DNA of 33,722 nucleotides from Mycobacterium sp. (lineage in GTDB: Bacteria; Actinomycetota; Actinomycetes; Mycobacteriales; Mycobacteriaceae), in the NCBI GenBank assembly GCA_025966225.1, contig JAOPVI010000410.1:1-33722 (forward strand), written 5' to 3'. The notes beneath the pieces are model-generated. The model ran no database searches, had not been told where the DNA came from, and saw nothing but the letters and a program-made list of their open reading frames with translations. Position numbers and translations under genes: made by a program. Within the stretch, counting starts at the first letter, position 1; each line of letters starts with the position of its first letter. Positions 26,069 to 33,159 of the stretch are shown piece by piece.

Positions 26069-26083
26069 GATGACTCCTATTTA

Positions 26084-26103
26084 GAAACTGAACGTACAGT
26101 TTC
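26084..26103. promoter_or_regulatory. palindrome upstream of the small secreted protein gene
   Basis: GAAACTG-N6-CAGTTTC lies 15 bp before the start of the small secreted protein gene. It contains ACTGAACGT, a half-site also found in the stronger palindrome in front of the adjacent TetR gene (26781-26803), which suggests one regulator for both. Confidence 0.5.
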
Positions 26104-26159
26104 CAATTACAAGAGCGCTGCCGCCGGCGCGGATCTTCCCGGGCCGACAGTGATGTGGA

Positions 26160-26762
26160 TCACGCCGCCAGCCCGCGCATGGCGGCATCGACGACGGCGT
26201 CCGCCGCTGCTTCGTCGAGCGTCGCGTAGCCCGTCATGAGCCGGTACAGCGCGGGCCCGAACACGATGTCGATCGCCACTTCGCGGTCGACATCGTCGCG
26301 CAGTTCGCCGCGCGCCACTCCGCGGTCCCAGATCGCCCGGCTGACGTCTCGGCGGGAGTGGATGAGTCGATCCCGAAGTTCTGCCGCCACCACCGAATCG
26401 AACTGGGCTTCGCCAATCAATTGCGCGAAGACGCGCCCGCTGGCGCTGGCGTAGAAGTGCGACAGACCCCGCAGCACGATGCGGAAGTCCTCTGCCGCTG
26501 AACCGGTATCGGGGTCAGCCGACTCGATCAGCAGCTCGGAAAGAAAGGCCTCGACCGCGACCGCGTACTTGTTCGGCCACCACTTGTAGATCGTGGCCTT
26601 GCTCGCACCGCTGCGGCCCGCGATCCCCTCGGTGGTCATCGCCCGCAGCCCGACTTCGTGCATCAGATCGGAGGCGGCCCGAAGGACGGCCGTGCGAGAC
26701 CGCTCGCTACGTGGCCGGCCCACCCGCGGCGGGGAACCGGATGCGGTCCAGATGTCGGCCAT
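26160..26762 (-). CDS. TetR family transcriptional regulator
   Basis: A 200-residue TetR protein. The DNA-binding domain reads SRTAVLRAASDLMHEVGLRA, then MTTEGIAGRSGASKATIYKW, followed by WPNKYAVAVEAF, the Trp-rich variant of helix 3-4. The C-terminal domain (GRVFAQLIGEAQFDSVVAAE through GPALYRLMTGY) is of the TetR_C_11-like type. The start at ATG 26762 (MADIWTAS) has GGGAG about 8 nt upstream; a longer frame to 26810 would start within the operator region. A 23-bp palindrome sits 18 bp upstream, so it is probably autoregulated. Confidence 0.88.
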   Translation of the reverse strand: MADIWTASGSPPRVGRPRSERSRTAVLRAASDLMHEVGLRAMTTEGIAGRSGASKATIYKWWPNKYAVAVEAFLSELLIESADPDTGSAAEDFRIVLRGLSHFYASASGRVFAQLIGEAQFDSVVAAELRDRLIHSRRDVSRAIWDRGVARGELRDDVDREVAIDIVFGPALYRLMTGYATLDEAAADAVVDAAMRGLAA

Positions 26763-26780
26763 GGCGAGCTCCCGTCTCAG

Positions 26781-26803
26781 ATACTGAACGTGGCGTTCAG
26801 TAT
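26781..26803. promoter_or_regulatory. near-ideal operator palindrome of the TetR gene
   Basis: ATACTGAACG-TGG-CGTTCAGTAT: perfect ten-base arms with a three-base spacer, centred 30 bp upstream of ATG 26762. It is the strongest inverted repeat in the window and very probably the autoregulatory site of the TetR gene. The hydrolase gene ends 17 bp away on the same strand. Confidence 0.75.
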
Positions 26804-26820
26804 GGCGCAAAGTGCGGCGT

Positions 26821-27651
26821 TCAGCCGGTCAGGAATGCGCCGATTGCCTCAGCGGTCTGCTCTGGCTGATCCAGCATGATCAGCACGTTGGCGTCGTCGA
26901 CGTAGCGCAGTGCGCCTTTCGTCAGCTTCGCCAGTCGGGTGGCGTGCTCGTCGGGCATCACGGGGTTGTGGCTCCAGAGCACCAGTACGTCGCCGCGAAA
27001 GTCCTTGAGCCGGTTGGTCGCCCGCGTCAGATCCGCGCCGACGAACTTCGTGCGGGTGTACTTCATCAGGTCGATGCGGATCCGCTTGTCGTGCAATCCG
27101 GCATCGAACCAGGCGTCCACGATGGGTTGTGGAATCGGCTTCTTGGCCATCATCCCGAACAACAGGTACTGCCTACGCATCCAGCCGATGCGTAGTTGCC
27201 GCATCGCCATCGCGACGGTCCAGGGCGTCCGGCTGGCAAGCCATGCGACCTTGCCTGGGAAGCCGGGCGGGAAGTTCTCGAACGCCTCGGACGGGCAGAT
27301 GACCATGCGTGCGACGCGCTTGTCGCGCCCAGCGTCGGTAAGGAAGAGCGGACCACCCCAGTCGGTCACCACCAGTGTGACGTCGGAGAGGTCGAGCGCG
27401 TCGAGGAAGTCGGCAACGATGCCGACCATGCCCGGCATCGTGAGGTCGGCGTCGGGACGCATCGGCCTCCGGTGACCGCCCAATGGCAGGACCGGCCGCA
27501 GGTAGTGAAAGCCCGGGGGTAGAAGTGGCAGCACCTGGTCCCACACGTTCTCGTTCATCAGCAGCCCATGCAGGAGCACGACGGGCGTCCCGTCCGGATC
27601 GCCGTCTTCGCGGTATTCGAGGGTGCCCGCCGCGACGTCGACCGAATTCAT
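26821..27651 (-). CDS. alpha/beta hydrolase of haloalkane dehalogenase/epoxide hydrolase type, atypical triad
   Basis: A 276-residue alpha/beta-hydrolase-fold protein. The nucleophile elbow is VVTDWGGPLF with Asp97 followed by Trp, as in haloalkane dehalogenases and epoxide hydrolases. The oxyanion segment is VVLLHGLLMNENVW. The rest of the triad is unusual: the acid position reads SHNPVMPDEHA rather than a D-containing loop, and the segment that normally carries the His reads DDANVLIMLDQPEQ. It may be inactive on classical substrates or have another reaction. ATG 27651 has GGAGG 7 nt upstream; TTG 27657 is an alternative. It is divergent from a TetR gene. Confidence 0.82.
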   Translation of the reverse strand: MNSVDVAAGTLEYREDGDPDGTPVVLLHGLLMNENVWDQVLPLLPPGFHYLRPVLPLGGHRRPMRPDADLTMPGMVGIVADFLDALDLSDVTLVVTDWGGPLFLTDAGRDKRVARMVICPSEAFENFPPGFPGKVAWLASRTPWTVAMAMRQLRIGWMRRQYLLFGMMAKKPIPQPIVDAWFDAGLHDKRIRIDLMKYTRTKFVGADLTRATNRLKDFRGDVLVLWSHNPVMPDEHATRLAKLTKGALRYVDDANVLIMLDQPEQTAEAIGAFLTG

Positions 27652-27663
27652 TACCAACCTCCA

Positions 27664-27695
27664 CTAGAACGGCAATTCTAGAACGTATGCTCTAG
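27664..27695. promoter_or_regulatory. overlapping CTAGA-type operators between hydrolase and tetR
   Basis: CTAGAA-N6-TTCTAG (27664-27681) overlaps a second inverted repeat, CTAGA-N8-TCTAG (27678-27695). Both lie in the short divergent region, so the TetR product probably controls itself and the hydrolase. Confidence 0.6.
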
Positions 27696-27715
27696 TGTGT
27701 CCGGAGGAGGCGAAG

Positions 27716-28318
27716 TTGGCAAGGTCGACGAGAGAATCGATCCTGACCGCGGCGGCGGAACTGATGCGACGCCAGGGCTATGCCGCGGTCGGGATGAAGG
27801 ACGTCGTGAAGGCGTCGGGCGCGCCCATCGGCTCCATCTACCATCACTTTCCCGGCGGGAAGCTGCAGCTCGCGCGGGAAGCCCTAATCAACGCAGGGAT
27901 GGCGTACGGGCTGCTGGTCCCGACGCTCGTCGACCCTCACGACGACCTCGGCGAGGCCATCGAGGCGGTCTTCGCACAGGCGGCCGAGGACATGGCGCAG
28001 ACAGGTTTCGCGAACATGTGTCCGGTGGCCAGCGTGGCGGCCGAGGTCGCCGACACCGTCCCGGAACTCCGGGACGCCACTGCGGACATCTTCACGGGCT
28101 GGCTCGACGGGGCGACCGCCTACTTCCGGTCCCGAGGTCTACGGGATTCGACGGCCCGCGACTTCGCGGTGGTGCTGATCGGCGCACTCGAGGGCGCGTT
28201 CGTGCTGGCGCGGACGCTGCGCAGCACCGAGCCACTCCTCGCGACGGGCCGCGTGCTGGCTCCGCAATACCGCGGAATGGCGCTGACCTCGCGCGAATCC
28301 GCGGTGATCGACGCCTGA
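27716..28318 (+). CDS. TetR family regulator (LmrA/YxaF type)
   Basis: A 200-residue TetR protein. The N-terminus is ARSTRESILTAAAELMRRQG, then the HTH YAAVGMKDVVKASGAPIGSI followed by YHHFPGGKLQLA, the PxGSxYHHF pattern typical of LmrA/YxaF-like regulators. The C-terminal domain contains FANMCPVASVAAEVADTVPE, also typical of that group, in which a Cys is conserved. TTG 27716 is preferred because GGAGGAGG at 27702-27709 is well placed for it; GTG 27695 in the same frame would put this ribosome site inside the coding region and lies within the operator. Likely represses the divergent hydrolase. Confidence 0.85.
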   Translation: MARSTRESILTAAAELMRRQGYAAVGMKDVVKASGAPIGSIYHHFPGGKLQLAREALINAGMAYGLLVPTLVDPHDDLGEAIEAVFAQAAEDMAQTGFANMCPVASVAAEVADTVPELRDATADIFTGWLDGATAYFRSRGLRDSTARDFAVVLIGALEGAFVLARTLRSTEPLLATGRVLAPQYRGMALTSRESAVIDA

Positions 28319-28371
28319 GCGCTCAGCCGCGGCGGTGGCGTGTCCTACCCGATCCCGTCCCCGGTGCCGGT

Positions 28372-28377
28372 TAAGGT
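28372..28377 (+). promoter_or_regulatory. candidate ruvCAB -10 element
   Basis: TAAGGT fits TANNNT and lies immediately upstream of the LexA box, so LexA would cover the transcription start. I found no RecA-independent (PafBC-type) promoter motif at the right spacing. Confidence 0.45.
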
Positions 28378-28378
28378 A

Positions 28379-28394
28379 TCGAACAGCTGTTCGG
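28379..28394. promoter_or_regulatory. LexA (SOS) box of ruvCAB
   Basis: TCGAAC-AGCT-GTTCGG differs by one base from the mycobacterial SOS box TCGAAC-N4-GTTCGA. It lies 28 bp upstream of the ruvC start and overlaps the expected transcription start. LexA should repress ruvCAB until DNA damage. Confidence 0.85.
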
Positions 28395-28422
28395 GAACTG
28401 ACGGGTATTTGAGGAGACGCAA

Positions 28423-28977
28423 GTGCGCGTAATGGGCGTCGACCCTGGTCTGACGCGTTGCGGTTTGTCCATCATCGAGAGCGGCCGGGGCCGCCAGGTG
28501 ATCGCGCTGGACGTGGACGTGGTCCGCACTCCCGCCGACCAGCCGCTGCACAAGCGACTCCTGACCATCAGCGACGCCGTCGAGCACTGGCTGGACACCC
28601 ACCACCCCGACGTCCTCGCGATCGAGCGGGTCTTCGCCAACCAGAACGCGAACACAGCGATGGGCACCGCACAGGCAGGCGGGGTCATCGCACTCGCCGC
28701 GGCCAGGCGTGACATCGACGTCCATTTCCACACGCCAAGTGAGGTGAAGGCCGCCGTGACCGGCAACGGTCGCGCCGACAAGGCACAGGTCACCGAGATG
28801 GTGACCAGAATCCTTGCGCTGCAGACAAAACCGACCCCGGCCGACGCCGCCGACGCGCTCGCGCTGGCCATCTGCCACTGCTGGCGGGCCCCGATGATCG
28901 CGCGGATGGCCGAGGCGGAGGCCATGGCCGCCGAGCAACAGCGCAAGTACAAGGCCAAGCTCAAGGCGGCCCGATGA
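28423..28977 (+). CDS. ruvC: Holliday junction resolvase RuvC
   Basis: A 184-residue endonuclease that cuts Holliday junctions during recombination and repair. Acidic metal ligands are Asp7 ([11 protein letters not shown]), Glu in [18 protein letters not shown], and the Asp pair in [13 protein letters not shown]. The C-terminus is a basic tail ([13 protein letters not shown]). GTG 28423 has GAGGAGA 6 nt upstream. First gene of ruvCAB; its stop overlaps the ruvA ATG (ATGA). Confidence 0.97.
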   Translation: MRVMGVDPGLTRCGLSIIESGRGRQVIALDVDVVRTPADQPLHKRLLTISDAVEHWLDTHHPDVLAIERVFANQNANTAMGTAQAGGVIALAAARRDIDVHFHTPSEVKAAVTGNGRADKAQVTEMVTRILALQTKPTPADAADALALAICHCWRAPMIARMAEAEAMAAEQQRKYKAKLKAAR

Positions 28978-29564
28978 TCGCGTCAGTTCGTGGTGAGGTG
29001 CTCGACATCGCGCTCGATCACGTCATCATCGAGGCGGCCGGCGTGGGCTACAAGGTCATGACGACACCGTCGACGCTCGCGACGCTGCGGCGCGGCACGG
29101 AGGCCCGGCTGATCATCGCGATGATCGTCCGCGAGGACTCAATGACCTTGTACGGCTTCGCAGACGCGGAATCGCGCGATCTGTTCAGCACGCTGCTCGG
29201 CGTCTCCGGCGTCGGCCCGAAGATCGGGCTCGCCACCCTCGCGGTCTACGACGCCCAAGCGCTTCGGCAGGCCCTCGCCGACGGCGACGTCACCGCCCTG
29301 ACGCGGGTGCCCGGCATCGGCAAGCGTGGCGCCGAGCGCTTGGTGCTCGAACTACGCGACAAGATCGGCCCGGTGACGCCCGGTGGGGGACTCATCGGCA
29401 TCAGCGGACACGCCGTGCGCGCACCTGTCGTGGAAGCGCTTGTCGGGCTTGGGTTCGCGGCGAAGCAGGCCGAGGAGGCCACAGACAAGGTGCTCGCGAC
29501 AGAGCCCGACGCGACCACCCAAACCGCACTTCGGTCGGCTTTGTCCCTGCTGGGCAAGAAGTGA
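28974..29564 (+). CDS. ruvA: Holliday junction branch migration protein RuvA
   Basis: A 196-residue DNA-binding subunit. The N-terminal OB fold ([20 protein letters not shown]) is followed by tandem helix-hairpin-helix motifs ([14 protein letters not shown] and [19 protein letters not shown]) and, after a Gly-rich linker, the C-terminal domain III that touches RuvB ([20 protein letters not shown]). RuvA holds the junction in a square-planar form and loads RuvB. Confidence 0.97.
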   Translation: MIASVRGEVLDIALDHVIIEAAGVGYKVMTTPSTLATLRRGTEARLIIAMIVREDSMTLYGFADAESRDLFSTLLGVSGVGPKIGLATLAVYDAQALRQALADGDVTALTRVPGIGKRGAERLVLELRDKIGPVTPGGGLIGISGHAVRAPVVEALVGLGFAAKQAEEATDKVLATEPDATTQTALRSALSLLGKK

Positions 29565-29574
29565 GCCGCCGCAC

Positions 29575-30642
29575 ATGAGTCGGTTCGACGAGGACGACCA
29601 CGAAGACACCACCGATCGCGAGGTCTCCGCGGCGCTGACGGTCGGTGAGGGGGACATCGACGCGAGCCTGCGGCCGCGTTCGCTTGGCGAATTCATTGGT
29701 CAGCCCCGGGTTCGCGAACAATTGCAACTCGTCATCGAAGGCGCCAAGAACCGCGGCGGCACACCGGATCACATCCTGCTGTCTGGGCCGCCCGGGCTCG
29801 GCAAGACGTCGCTGGCGATGATCATCGCCGCGGAACTCGGCACTTCGCTCCGCGTGACCTCGGGCCCTGCGCTCGAACGCGCAGGTGACCTCGCCGCCAT
29901 GCTGTCCAACCTCGTCGAACACGACGTGCTGTTCATCGACGAGATCCACCGCATCGCCCGGCCCGCAGAGGAAATGCTGTACCTGGCGATGGAAGACTTC
30001 CGCGTCGACGTGATCGTCGGCAAGGGCCCGGGGGCAACGTCGATTCCGCTCGAGGTGGCGCCGTTCACGCTCGTCGGGGCGACCACGCGGTCGGGCGCGC
30101 TGACGGGGCCGCTGCGCGACCGGTTCGGATTCACCGCGCACATGGACTTCTACGAGCCCGGCGAACTGGAACGCGTACTTTCTCGCTCGGCAGGCATCCT
30201 TGGCATCGAACTCGGCGACGAGGCCGGGTCCGAGATCGCCCGTCGCTCCCGCGGCACGCCCCGCATCGCCAACCGGCTGTTGCGCCGGGTGCGCGACTTC
30301 GCGGAGGTGCGCGCCGACGGCATCATCACGCGCGACATCGCGAATTCCGCGCTCGCGGTCTACGACGTCGACGAGTTGGGTCTGGACCGGCTGGACCGCG
30401 CCGTGCTGTCGGCGCTCACCCGCAGCTTCGGGGGCGGTCCCGTTGGCGTGTCCACGCTCGCGGTCGCGGTCGGTGAAGAGGCCACGACGGTCGAGGAGGT
30501 GTGCGAGCCTTTCCTGGTGCGGGCGGGCATGCTTGCCCGCACTCCGCGTGGGCGGGTTGCCACCGCGCTCGCGTGGACGCACCTTGGCATGACGCCACCC
30601 AGTGGCGCGGCTGGTTTGGGGCAGGTCGGGTTGTTCGACTAG
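29575..30642 (+). CDS. ruvB: Holliday junction branch migration ATPase RuvB
   Basis: A 355-residue AAA+ helicase motor. Walker A is GPPGLGKTS, Walker B LFIDEIHR, sensor 1 lies in LVGATTRSG and the arginine finger in GPLRDRFGF. The C-terminal winged helix contains [20 protein letters not shown] and the final [22 protein letters not shown] 29575 ([11 protein letters not shown]) lies 10 bp after the ruvA stop; the frame is open to 29383 only inside ruvA. It has an acidic, probably flexible N-terminal extension of about 30 residues before the conserved [13 protein letters not shown]. Confidence 0.97.
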   Translation: MSRFDEDDHEDTTDREVSAALTVGEGDIDASLRPRSLGEFIGQPRVREQLQLVIEGAKNRGGTPDHILLSGPPGLGKTSLAMIIAAELGTSLRVTSGPALERAGDLAAMLSNLVEHDVLFIDEIHRIARPAEEMLYLAMEDFRVDVIVGKGPGATSIPLEVAPFTLVGATTRSGALTGPLRDRFGFTAHMDFYEPGELERVLSRSAGILGIELGDEAGSEIARRSRGTPRIANRLLRRVRDFAEVRADGIITRDIANSALAVYDVDELGLDRLDRAVLSALTRSFGGGPVGVSTLAVAVGEEATTVEEVCEPFLVRAGMLARTPRGRVATALAWTHLGMTPPSGAAGLGQVGLFD

Positions 30643-30656
30643 ACGAGGAGTACGCA

Positions 30657-31298
30657 ATGGGAAGCGGTACCACGAGAGTTGGCGGACTCCTTGGCGTTGC
30701 CTCGGCCGCCGCCGTGGTTCCCGCGTATCTGGTGGGTTCGCCTGAGGTGCCGAGAAGTCCGGAGGACGCACATCAGTACTTCGACAACGCGGCGTCCTTC
30801 CTCACCGCGAATGGCACCCTGCCGCTGCTGCACCTGTTGTTCGGGCTGCTGTTCCTCGGCGTGTTGGTGTCGGTGCTGCGTTCCGCGGCCGGACCCACGG
30901 CTGCGGTCTATGTCGCCCTCGCAGGAGGGGCGGTGTTCTTTGCGTTGACGGCCGCCGGCCTGGCCGCTGAGGTGGCGGTGCCCGCAGCGATCGTCCGTTT
31001 CGGCGACATGTCGGTCACCCAATTCTCACAACCGTTCCTCGGGCTTGCCGTCTGGCTTTACCACTACAGCCAGATCGGTTCGGCCGCACTGATCTTCGCG
31101 ACGGGCTATGTCATCTGGCAGACGGGTGTGCTGCCAAAGTGGTCGGCGGCACTCGCGCTGCTGGGCATCCCGGCGCTACTGCACCTGTGGATCGGCGTGC
31201 CGAGCGCATACACCACCATCGCATGGATCGGATTGACCGGTCTGCTGCTGCTCATTCTTCCGCCGGTCGCGCGGACAACCTCAGGGGACGTGAAATGA
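30657..31298 (+). CDS. six-TM membrane protein, function unknown
   Basis: A 213-residue hydrophobic protein. Probable membrane segments lie at about 8-26, 55-74, 81-105, 135-155, 163-181 and 186-204, with a polar loop PEVPRSPEDAHQYFDN after the first. The layout resembles small DUF4386-like actinobacterial membrane proteins, but I cannot assign it firmly. ATG 30657 has GAGGAG about 6 nt upstream and follows ruvB by 14 bp, so it may be a passenger on the SOS transcript. Its stop overlaps the DUF1304 ATG (ATGA). Confidence 0.78.
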   Translation: MGSGTTRVGGLLGVASAAAVVPAYLVGSPEVPRSPEDAHQYFDNAASFLTANGTLPLLHLLFGLLFLGVLVSVLRSAAGPTAAVYVALAGGAVFFALTAAGLAAEVAVPAAIVRFGDMSVTQFSQPFLGLAVWLYHYSQIGSAALIFATGYVIWQTGVLPKWSAALALLGIPALLHLWIGVPSAYTTIAWIGLTGLLLLILPPVARTTSGDVK

Positions 31299-31684
31299 TC
31301 ACTGCCGGACTGGTTTTCGCAGGACTCGCCGCTGCGCTTCACGTATACATCTTCGTGCTCGAGTCGTTCCAATGGACGGCGCCACGGACGCGCGCGACGT
31401 TCGGAACGACGCCGGAAGAGGCCGAGACCACGAAACTCTTGGCCTTCAACCAGGGTTTCTACAACCTCTTCTTGGCGATCGTCACCGCGGTGGGGGTGGC
31501 CGTGATGAGTTCGGGTGGTATCGCAGTCGGTGCGGCCCTGGTCTTCGCAGGCGTCGGTTCGATGCTCGCGGCCGCCCTCGTTCTCATCGTGTCGGCGCCG
31601 GACAAGGCGCGCTCTGCGGTAACCCAAGGCGCTCTGCCATTGGTGGCCGTTGTGCTGCTCGCCATTGGCTTGTCGATGACGTAA
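31295..31684 (+). CDS. DUF1304 family membrane protein
   Basis: A 129-residue protein with four membrane segments. It begins LVFAGLAAALHVYIFVLESF and carries the family motif LLAFNQGFYNLFLAI. DUF1304 proteins are small, widespread membrane proteins with no known function. ATG 31295 overlaps the previous stop. The second half of the gene (31459-31684) lies opposite the 3' end of the GGDEF gene. The strong family motif indicates that the plus-strand frame is the real constrained one there. Confidence 0.85.
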   Translation: MITAGLVFAGLAAALHVYIFVLESFQWTAPRTRATFGTTPEEAETTKLLAFNQGFYNLFLAIVTAVGVAVMSSGGIAVGAALVFAGVGSMLAAALVLIVSAPDKARSAVTQGALPLVAVVLLAIGLSMT

Positions 31685-32766
31685 TCGTTGTCGGGTTGGC
31701 CGACGACGTACACCTGATCGCCGCCCGAGCGCTTGGCCTTGTACATGGCCCGGTCGGCAGAATGCACCAGGTACTCGGCGAACGTGCGGACGTCGGACCC
31801 GGGTACCCACGCGCATGGCGCACTGTCGATTCCGATGCTGGCCGTGATGTCGCCAGGCAACCGGGCGATCTCGCTTCGCAGCCACTCGGCGAGTTTGATC
31901 GCGTACTGCTCGCTTCCGACCACGGCGATGACGAACTCTTCGCCGCCGATCCGGGCGATCACGGAATCGACGCTGCGGGCGTGGCGCATGATGTCGGCGA
32001 CGGCGATGAGTGTTCGGTCGCCCGCTGCGTGACCGGCAGTGTCGTTGATGCGTTTGAAGTCGTCGAGGTCGACCATGACGATTGCCAGCCGGGACGGCGT
32101 GATGCCGAGCGGACTGGTGATCAACCCTCGAAGTGACCGGTGGAAGCCGCGTCGGTTGGGCAGTCCGGTCAGCGGATCCGTATCCGACTTGAGCGCGTCG
32201 ACGCCGAGGATGTGGACGAGCACCTGCGCGGAGAAGGGCACCGCCAGGATGCTCACGACGAGCACGATGAGCTTGCTCGATGCCAGCGCGAAATCCACGT
32301 AGGCGCTGATGCGGAAGCTACAGACGACCGCAGTGACGGTGGCCACCGCCAAGATGAAGGCGAGGAGTCGAGTGCTGTGAAAGAAAGCCACGTAACCCGC
32401 AAGGGCGGCGAATGCGGCACAGGTCTGTAGGCCAGAGCCGGGATATGACTGCCCAAGACACGTCGCAGCTATGCATGCACTCGCCACGACCGCGAAGGCG
32501 GTGGACTGGCCCTGGGTTGGCCAGCGCGCCAACCACAGCGCGGCCATCACTGAACACAACGTCGACACCGCGATTGCGGTGATGGTGAAGGCGAGCCCGC
32601 CAGGGCCCGAGGCACTCGACAACATCAGCAGCGGTACGGCACCCATCAATATGACGATGACAGCCATCATGTAGCGGGTGAAGCGTTGCAAATTGTGTGT
32701 CGCGAGGTAAGCGGACAGCCAGCCGAAGTGATCGGGTTGTCGCCACCAACGACTCATCCAGTCCAC
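31459..32766 (-). CDS. membrane-bound GGDEF diguanylate cyclase with antisense-overlapping tail
   Basis: A 435-residue protein with about six membrane segments (roughly 32-185) followed by a GGDEF domain (about 188-355). The active-site motif is GGEEF at 274-278, in RIGGEEFVIAVVG, with metal-site residues in VMVDLDDFKRINDTAGH, so it should make cyclic di-GMP from two GTP. The inhibitory RxxD site is not at the usual spacing. The last 75 residues, after DQVYVVGQPDNDYVIDKPM, are low-complexity (Ala/Thr/Pro) and are encoded opposite the DUF1304 gene, so they look like run-on translation after loss of the original stop. Start GTG 32766 or ATG 32757. Confidence 0.85.
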   Translation of the reverse strand: MDWMSRWWRQPDHFGWLSAYLATHNLQRFTRYMMAVIVILMGAVPLLMLSSASGPGGLAFTITAIAVSTLCSVMAALWLARWPTQGQSTAFAVVASACIAATCLGQSYPGSGLQTCAAFAALAGYVAFFHSTRLLAFILAVATVTAVVCSFRISAYVDFALASSKLIVLVVSILAVPFSAQVLVHILGVDALKSDTDPLTGLPNRRGFHRSLRGLITSPLGITPSRLAIVMVDLDDFKRINDTAGHAAGDRTLIAVADIMRHARSVDSVIARIGGEEFVIAVVGSEQYAIKLAEWLRSEIARLPGDITASIGIDSAPCAWVPGSDVRTFAEYLVHSADRAMYKAKRSGGDQVYVVGQPDNDYVIDKPMASSTTATNGRAPWVTAERALSGADTMRTRAAASIEPTPAKTRAAPTAIPPELITATPTAVTIAKKRL

Positions 32767-33159
32767 TTTCGGGCGCTCACCTTGCGATCGATGGCCCTAA
32801 ACCGCGAAACGGCGCGGGGCGAATTGTGCAGAGTCGGCGTGAACCGGCCTACAGAATTCGAATAGTACATGCCACGAGTAGGGTTTGCTGCGCGATTTTG
32901 CGGACCTACCGAATGACAGGTAAAAACGCCAATTGCAGAGCCTCGTCCCCGAGGGTCCTCGACGGTGGCGTTCACATCGGTGATCTGCAGGTCGCAGGCG
33001 GCTGCCACGGCGGTGGCACTCGCTTCGGCACCGCTGACGGAGGCTGCGTCTTCGGCTTCCGATGGGAGCAGGTGATAGGGGGAGGTGACCGTGTGACCGG
33101 GCGAAAGGTTAGGCACCCGTCCGAAATGGGTACCTAGACCGTTGACCAGGGAGGCTGAC
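32767..33159. other. 393-bp intergenic region between divergent genes
   Basis: No convincing gene is present. On the minus strand a TACTAT -10-like hexamer (plus-strand 32862-32867) could start the GGDEF transcript with a leader of about 90 nt. A small hairpin, CCTCG-TCCC-CGAGG, is at 32941-32954. The region from 32930 to 33090 is open on the minus strand but has no start signal or recognisable protein. The right end carries the SigF-like promoter described separately. Confidence 0.5.
33107..33133 (+). promoter_or_regulatory. candidate SigF promoter
   Basis: GGTTA-N16-GGGTAC matches the mycobacterial SigF consensus (GGWWT, 16-17 bp, GGGTAY) with one mismatch in the -35 part. It ends 26 bp before GTG 33160, with AGGGAGG in between, giving a sensible leader. 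Confidence 0.55.

Noticed and set aside
28316..28325. TGAGCGCTCA hairpin after the last TetR gene as a terminator
   Set aside because: Five-base arms, no loop and no T-run; too weak to call.
32754..32870. 38-codon minus-strand ORF whose TGA overlaps the GGDEF ATG at 32757
   Set aside because: The ATGA overlap is suggestive of a leader peptide, but the codon content is not gene-like and no ribosome site is seen. Its ATG lies just before the TACTAT hexamer proposed as the GGDEF -10 element.
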